Assembly: GCA_934660915.1 (NCBI GenBank)
Contig: CAKUIF010000020.1
Coordinates: 1 to 8,985, forward strand
DNA length: 8,985 bases
Reading direction: 5' to 3'
DNA from: an uncultured Olsenella sp.
GTDB taxonomy: Bacteria > Actinomycetota > Coriobacteriia > Coriobacteriales > Atopobiaceae
The translations under genes were made by a program, and so were the position numbers. Of this stretch, positions 5,902-8,985 are shown piece by piece. The notes under the pieces are model-generated. The model did no database searches and was not told where the DNA came from. It worked only from the letters and a program-made list of their open reading frames with translations. Each line of letters begins with the position of its first letter. Position 1 is the stretch's first letter.

Positions 5902-5933
5902 CGGGCCGGGGACGATTCGCCGTCCTCGGCCCG
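5902..5933. terminator. Shared hairpin between convergent JetD-like and TetR genes
   Basis: CGGGCCGGGGACG (5902-5914) pairs with CGTCCTCGGCCCG (5921-5933) over 13 positions, with one G-U pair and a 6-nt loop. It lies 28 nt past the plus-strand stop codon and touches the minus-strand stop codon (5934). Neither side has a good U tract, so it may work as a bidirectional or Rho-aided terminator. A 12-bp palindrome GCGCGATCGCGC lies at 5889-5900. Confidence 0.6.
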
Positions 5934-6548
5934 TTACTCCGCGAGCTTCTGTACCGCGGTGCAGATTGTGGCCTTGACCTGGTCGGGGTTTATGTTCTCA
6001 GGCTCTGCCAGCCACTGTGCTGTCACCCCGACGCAGCCCTCAAAAAGAAGGTCGAACATAAGCTCGTCGCCTGCGTTGACGGTGCTTTCGCCGAAGCCGA
6101 TGCCGGCGATGGATGCACCGGGTGCGGCCGTACCGCTGATGTTGGCGCCCCAGCGCGTCCATGCCCGGTCGCGAAGAAGGGCCTTGCCGCTCCCGGTCGC
6201 GCTGGGCAGGACGACCCGCGCGAGCTCCTCGGTATCCTCCATGACGACGTCGCAGACAACGCGCGCGGCATCCTCGGCGCACTCGACGGGCGAGCAAAGA
6301 AGGGCCTTCTCGCAGCGAGCGGCGATGCTCTCGGCGGCGTCGAGCTCGATTGCTGCGCCGAGCTCCTCGAGGTTCGCGAAGTGCGCGTAGAACGTCGCTC
6401 GGTTCACGTTTGCGAGCGACATAATCTCTTTGACGGTGATCTGGCCGGCAGGTTTTTGCCTGCACAGCGTGAGGTAGCTGCTTTTGATCGCGGCGCGGGT
6501 TCTGCGCACGCGCCGGTCGAGCGGCGCCTTTGCCCTGGTCGTCTCCAT
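5934..6548 (-). CDS. TetR/AcrR-family transcriptional regulator
   Basis: The start at 6548 (METTRAKAPLDRRVRRTRAA) gives 204 aa. It follows GGGGG by 5 nt, and an ATG five codons upstream has no site. Residues 16-62 form the TetR DNA-binding domain: a helix RTRAAIKSSYLTLC, then ITVKEIMSLANVNRATFYAHF with the recognition helix near 47-56. The remainder is a helical ligand/dimer domain ending in DLLFEGCVGVTAQWL, which is typical of TetR proteins. Ligand and targets cannot be read from the sequence. It is the last gene of a minus-strand run after the HAD phosphatase; the 114-bp gap between them contains palindromes that could be autoregulatory sites. Confidence 0.9.
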   Translation of the reverse strand: METTRAKAPLDRRVRRTRAAIKSSYLTLCRQKPAGQITVKEIMSLANVNRATFYAHFANLEELGAAIELDAAESIAARCEKALLCSPVECAEDAARVVCDVVMEDTEELARVVLPSATGSGKALLRDRAWTRWGANISGTAAPGASIAGIGFGESTVNAGDELMFDLLFEGCVGVTAQWLAEPENINPDQVKATICTAVQKLAE

Positions 6549-6611
6549 ATGGGCCCCCAGCATCGGTCGAATCGCGGATATCCAGCGAAAATCGTACCGA
6601 CGCAGTGTTTC

Positions 6612-6640
6612 GGCGCCTTTGCGCCACGCAACAGATGTTG
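6612..6640. promoter_or_regulatory. Two palindromes upstream of the TetR gene
   Basis: GGCGC-CTTT-GCGCC (6612-6625) is a small hairpin. CAACA-GA-TGTTG (6629-6640) is a perfect 5+5 palindrome. Both lie in the only gap where a promoter for the TetR gene could be. TetR proteins often bind such sites to repress themselves, but no clear -35/-10 pair was found here. Confidence 0.3.
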
Positions 6641-6662
6641 GTTACAAACGGTTGCCGGCAGG

Positions 6663-7271
6663 TTACGCGAGCGCCTCGCGAATCGCCGCCACGTCGCCGG
6701 CGTAGCGCACGGCGCGCATCCCGGCCACGCGGGCGCCCTCGCAGTTGTCGGCGTTGTCGTCCACAAAGAGGCATTCCTCGGCCAAAAGCCCGTAGCGCTC
6801 GCAGAGCAGCCGGTAGATGGCGGGGTCGGGCTTCATCAGGCGCTCTTCTCCCGAGGCCACGGCGCCGTCCATGAGGTCCCAGGCCGGCATGTGGTTAAGC
6901 TGGTCGTGGATGCGCGTGCCGGTGTTGGACAGCAGGTAGATGCCGTAACCCTCGCGCTTGAGCTCGGCCGCAAGGGCGTTCGTCTCCTCGATGGGGGTGG
7001 AGTAGGCGGCCCAGCCGGCGAAGCACGCGTCGAGGTTTGGCCAGAGGCGCTCGTCCAGATGGGCGCGTGCCACGCGCAGCATCGTGTCGTAGGAAATGGT
7101 TCCGGAGTCGAGCAGGTTCCAGGCAGGGCTGCCAAAGAGCGCGCGCTGGAGCGCCGCGGCGTCGGCCTCGTTATCGGTGAACTGCGCCGAGAAGTACGGC
7201 CCGTCAAAGAGCATGAGCACATTGCCCATGTCGAACACGACGTTCTTGATCTTCTTGCCACCTGATGCCAT
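6663..7271 (-). CDS. HAD-superfamily phosphatase, YihX-like subfamily IA
   Basis: 202-aa soluble protein; the start at 7271 follows GGGAGG by 5 nt. HAD motif I is VVFDMGNVL with nucleophile D14. Motif II is LLSNT at 113-117, motif III is K147 in MKPDP, and motif IV is FVDDNADN at 169-176. The cap domain lies between about 20 and 100. The DxGN form of motif I and the SNT, KPD and DDNADN spacing match E. coli YihX, an alpha-D-glucose-1-phosphate phosphatase, so hydrolysis of a sugar phosphate is a reasonable guess. The usual +2 aspartate is glycine (G16), as it is in YihX. The gene has its own -10 box and sits between capA-like and TetR genes on the same strand. Confidence 0.9.
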   Translation of the reverse strand: MASGGKKIKNVVFDMGNVLMLFDGPYFSAQFTDNEADAAALQRALFGSPAWNLLDSGTISYDTMLRVARAHLDERLWPNLDACFAGWAAYSTPIEETNALAAELKREGYGIYLLSNTGTRIHDQLNHMPAWDLMDGAVASGEERLMKPDPAIYRLLCERYGLLAEECLFVDDNADNCEGARVAGMRAVRYAGDVAAIREALA

Positions 7272-7303
7272 GGCTGCCTCCCGTCCGACGTTATTTACGG
7301 CTC

Positions 7304-7309
7304 AGTATA
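7304..7309 (-). promoter_or_regulatory. -10 box of the HAD phosphatase gene
   Basis: TATACT on the minus strand, one base from consensus, lies 32 nt before the start codon at 7271. No good -35 box is seen at 16-18 bp. The hexamer is inside a short inverted repeat GGCT-ATACTG-AGCC (7314-7301 on the minus strand), which could be an operator. Confidence 0.5.
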
Positions 7310-7331
7310 GCCGCACGCGGATAGCGCGCCG

Positions 7332-8705
7332 CTACGCGTCGATCTGGAAGCCGTCGCCCGCGACCTCGGCGGAGGTCTGCTTGAGCCAGGCCACCGGGTC
7401 CTCGAGTCCGCTGAACACGGTGTCGTTGGCGGCGAGCTCGTTCGTGAAGTCCTTGACGGCGTACACGGCGTAGGTCTGCCCGTCGGTGTAGTTGACGAGC
7501 GGCGTCCACACCACGTTCTCGATGTCCACGCTGCCGTTCTCGCCTCGGACGAAGTCGCAGCTCAGCATGCCCTCGAGCTCGTTTTTGGGCTGCGGGGACT
7601 CGTGGCGGCTGAGGAAGTTCCCGAGCGAGTACGCAACGAGTGTGCGGTGGCCGTCCTTGCCGTTGAGCCAGGTCATGGGACCGATGACGTGCGGGTGGGA
7701 ACCGAGCACGACGTCCACGCCAAGGTCGGCGAGGTACTGCGCGTACTCGGTCTGGTAGTCGTCTGCCTCCATGAGGTTCTCGGTGCCCCAGTGCATGGCC
7801 ACGAGCACGACGTCGGCCTGCTCGCGCGCTCGCGAGACGTCCGCCGCGATGCGATTCTTGTCGATGAAGTTGACGGCGTAGCTGGGCAGGTCGGAGGCCT
7901 CGTAGCCGTTGACGCCGTAGGTGTAGTCCAAAAGCGCGAACGTGATCCCGTTTCGCTCGATTGTGGCGATCCGGCTCGCGTCTGCCTCGGAGGAGGCGGT
8001 GCCGGTGAAGACGACGTTCTTTTTCTTCCACAAGGCGCAGGAGTGGTCGTTCGCGCCGAAGTAGCCCCAGTCGTAGCTGTGGTTGGAGGCGGAGCCCACG
8101 AGGTCGAAGCCGGTGGCAACGAGGGCGTCGGCCATGGCGTCGGTCGTGTTGAAGGAGGGGTAGCCCGCAGGCCCGATATCGTCCCCGCCGCAGTGGGTCT
8201 CCTCCTTGACGTAGGCGAGGTCGGCGGACTCGATGTAGCCCTTGATCGGCTCGTAGATGGCGGTGTAGTCGTAGATGCCGTCGCCCGTCGTGCCGGCCTG
8301 TGCGTCGGCCCAGGCGCCGATGCGATCCTCGGGGAGGTTGTCGCCGACGGCCACGAAGTGAACGCGGCCGGAGGCGGGCTCGGCGGCCGCGCCGGCGTCG
8401 TCGGCGGTGCTGGGCGCAGTCTTGGGGATGCATGAAACGACGATGCCCACGAGGGCAAACATCGCGATCGCGCACATGATCAGGAACACGGGCGCGGGGC
8501 GGCGCTGGCTGGGCCGGGGCTCAACGTTGCCGACGCGGTGGCGGGACCGCGCGCTGGGGCGCTTGGCTGCGGTCCGGTGGGCGGCGTGCCCGGGATGTTT
8601 GGCCGCGGGGCGTGTGGCGGCGCCGGTCCGCGGCGTGCCGCCGCGAGGGGTCCCGCGACGCGGCGATCCTTTGGGGTTGCGCGGGAAATCGGGGACGTCG
8701 GGCAT
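7332..8705 (-). CDS. CapA-family (poly-gamma-glutamate synthesis-type) membrane-anchored protein
   Basis: 457 aa; the start at 8705 (MPDVPDFPRN) follows AAGGAG by 5 nt. Residues 1-70 are a cytoplasmic tail rich in Arg, Pro and Gly. A single membrane segment follows at 72-92 (VFLIMCAIAMFALVGIVV), with no lipobox, so it is a signal anchor. The extracellular part is a CapA domain of metallophosphatase fold with VGDNL at 120-124, SNHS at 207-210, MHWG at 304-307, GSHPH at 335-339 and YSLGNF at 359-364. CapA proteins act in poly-gamma-glutamate export or related surface-polymer steps; many gut homologs have no capBC partners and no tested activity. No capB or capC is visible here. It is the first gene of a minus-strand run with HAD and TetR genes, 60 bp upstream of the HAD start. 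Confidence 0.9.
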   Translation of the reverse strand: MPDVPDFPRNPKGSPRRGTPRGGTPRTGAATRPAAKHPGHAAHRTAAKRPSARSRHRVGNVEPRPSQRRPAPVFLIMCAIAMFALVGIVVSCIPKTAPSTADDAGAAAEPASGRVHFVAVGDNLPEDRIGAWADAQAGTTGDGIYDYTAIYEPIKGYIESADLAYVKEETHCGGDDIGPAGYPSFNTTDAMADALVATGFDLVGSASNHSYDWGYFGANDHSCALWKKKNVVFTGTASSEADASRIATIERNGITFALLDYTYGVNGYEASDLPSYAVNFIDKNRIAADVSRAREQADVVLVAMHWGTENLMEADDYQTEYAQYLADLGVDVVLGSHPHVIGPMTWLNGKDGHRTLVAYSLGNFLSRHESPQPKNELEGMLSCDFVRGENGSVDIENVVWTPLVNYTDGQTYAVYAVKDFTNELAANDTVFSGLEDPVAWLKQTSAEVAGDGFQIDA

Positions 8706-8985
8706 GGCTGCTCCTTGGCTTCGCGTGAGATGAGCAGAGTATATGCGCGCCCGCCGTGCCTTTGACCTGCGTATCTGCGAGCGGGTTCGCCTCCTCGGTA
8801 AGGAGCCGCCGCGCGCAGGAACCGCAAGTCCCAGCTCCGCCCGCGTACGGCCCGCGAAGGAATCGCCAGTTCCAGCTCTGCGAGTGCCCTTCTTGCTAAG
8901 AAACCCCGGGTTCCAGCCTGAACTGCGTCCCAAAACTTGGACTCGATAAATAAGGACCTAGGCGGCCATGGACCGGAGCCGGAAC
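8706..8985. other. Non-coding end of the window with degenerate spaced repeats
   Basis: Beyond the CapA promoter I see no convincing gene. GGAACCGCAAGTCCCAGCTC (8818-8837) and GGAATCGCCAGTTCCAGCTC (8859-8878) agree at 17 of 20 positions, 41 bp apart. A weaker third copy, ending GGTTCCAGC, begins 41 bp later at 8900. AAGGA (8952-8956) before an ATG at 8968 could open a plus-strand gene (MDRSRN...) that runs off the window, but too little is present to judge. Confidence 0.5.
8738..8743 (-). promoter_or_regulatory. -10 box of the CapA-family gene
   Basis: TATACT on the minus strand lies 32 nt before the start codon at 8705, the same distance as the identical hexamer before the HAD gene. A GTCAAA hexamer 17 bp upstream is a weak -35 candidate. 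Confidence 0.5.

Noticed and set aside
6381..7265. 294-codon plus-strand frame opposite the HAD gene
   Set aside because: The minus strand encodes all four HAD motifs with a good start site; the plus-strand frame has no start signal or recognisable domain.
7291..8475. 394-codon minus-strand frame and 277-codon plus-strand frame within the CapA gene
   Set aside because: Both are high-GC shadow frames; the CapA frame carries all family motifs.
8968..8985. Possible start of a plus-strand gene at the window edge
   Set aside because: Only six codons are present and the AAGGA is 11 nt from the ATG, too little to call a gene.

Overview
The window is about 9 kb of GC-rich bacterial DNA. Codon use, gene style (CapA, a YihX-like HAD phosphatase, a JetD-like Toprim protein, many lineage-restricted small proteins) and strong purine-rich ribosome binding sites suggest a gut actinobacterium of the Coriobacteriia, most like Collinsella. 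The genus is an inference from general character, not from a marker gene. I see no rRNA, tRNA, CRISPR array or insertion sequence.

Left part (1-2360), plus strand. First is an AAA+ ATPase with a PD-(D/E)XK-like C-terminal domain (DUF234 type). It is followed by about 490 bp without a substantial gene. That gap holds a cluster of palindromic repeats built on GACCGTCGGTA (1499-1738), then a well-formed sigma-70-type promoter (1829-1857) and a folded leader RNA (about 1879-1974). The leader matches the architecture of the SAM-I clan of riboswitches: P1, a P2 hairpin with a kink-turn-like bulge, a P2-loop pseudoknot, and P3. Its 3' arm reaches the ribosome binding site of a 14-codon ORF. This ORF overlaps, in another frame, an 88-aa zinc-ribbon protein, so it is either a leader peptide, a +1 frameshift site, or the product of an indel.

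Middle-left (2320-3625), minus strand. Three small genes run right to left: a 106-aa protein of unknown function, a 151-aa Tat/lipobox lipoprotein, and a 71-aa unknown protein. Intrinsic terminators follow the first and the last.

Centre (3626-5933). A non-coding leader of about 350 bp precedes a 633-aa plus-strand protein. It has a helical N-terminal domain, about 260 residues of disordered Ala/Glu/Pro-rich linker with arginine-rich islands, and a C-terminal JetD-like (DUF2220) wHTH-plus-Toprim region. No jetA, jetB or jetC partner is visible, so it is an orphan in this window.

Right part (5934-8705), minus strand. A CapA-family membrane-anchored protein, a YihX-like HAD phosphatase and a TetR-family regulator are transcribed in that order. 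The CapA and HAD genes each have their own TATACT -10 box. The last 280 bp carry degenerate 41-bp-spaced repeats and no convincing gene.

The points most worth following are the SAM-clan-like riboswitch controlling a tiny ORF/zinc-ribbon pair, the orphan JetD-like protein with its unusual linker, and the palindromic repeat family.
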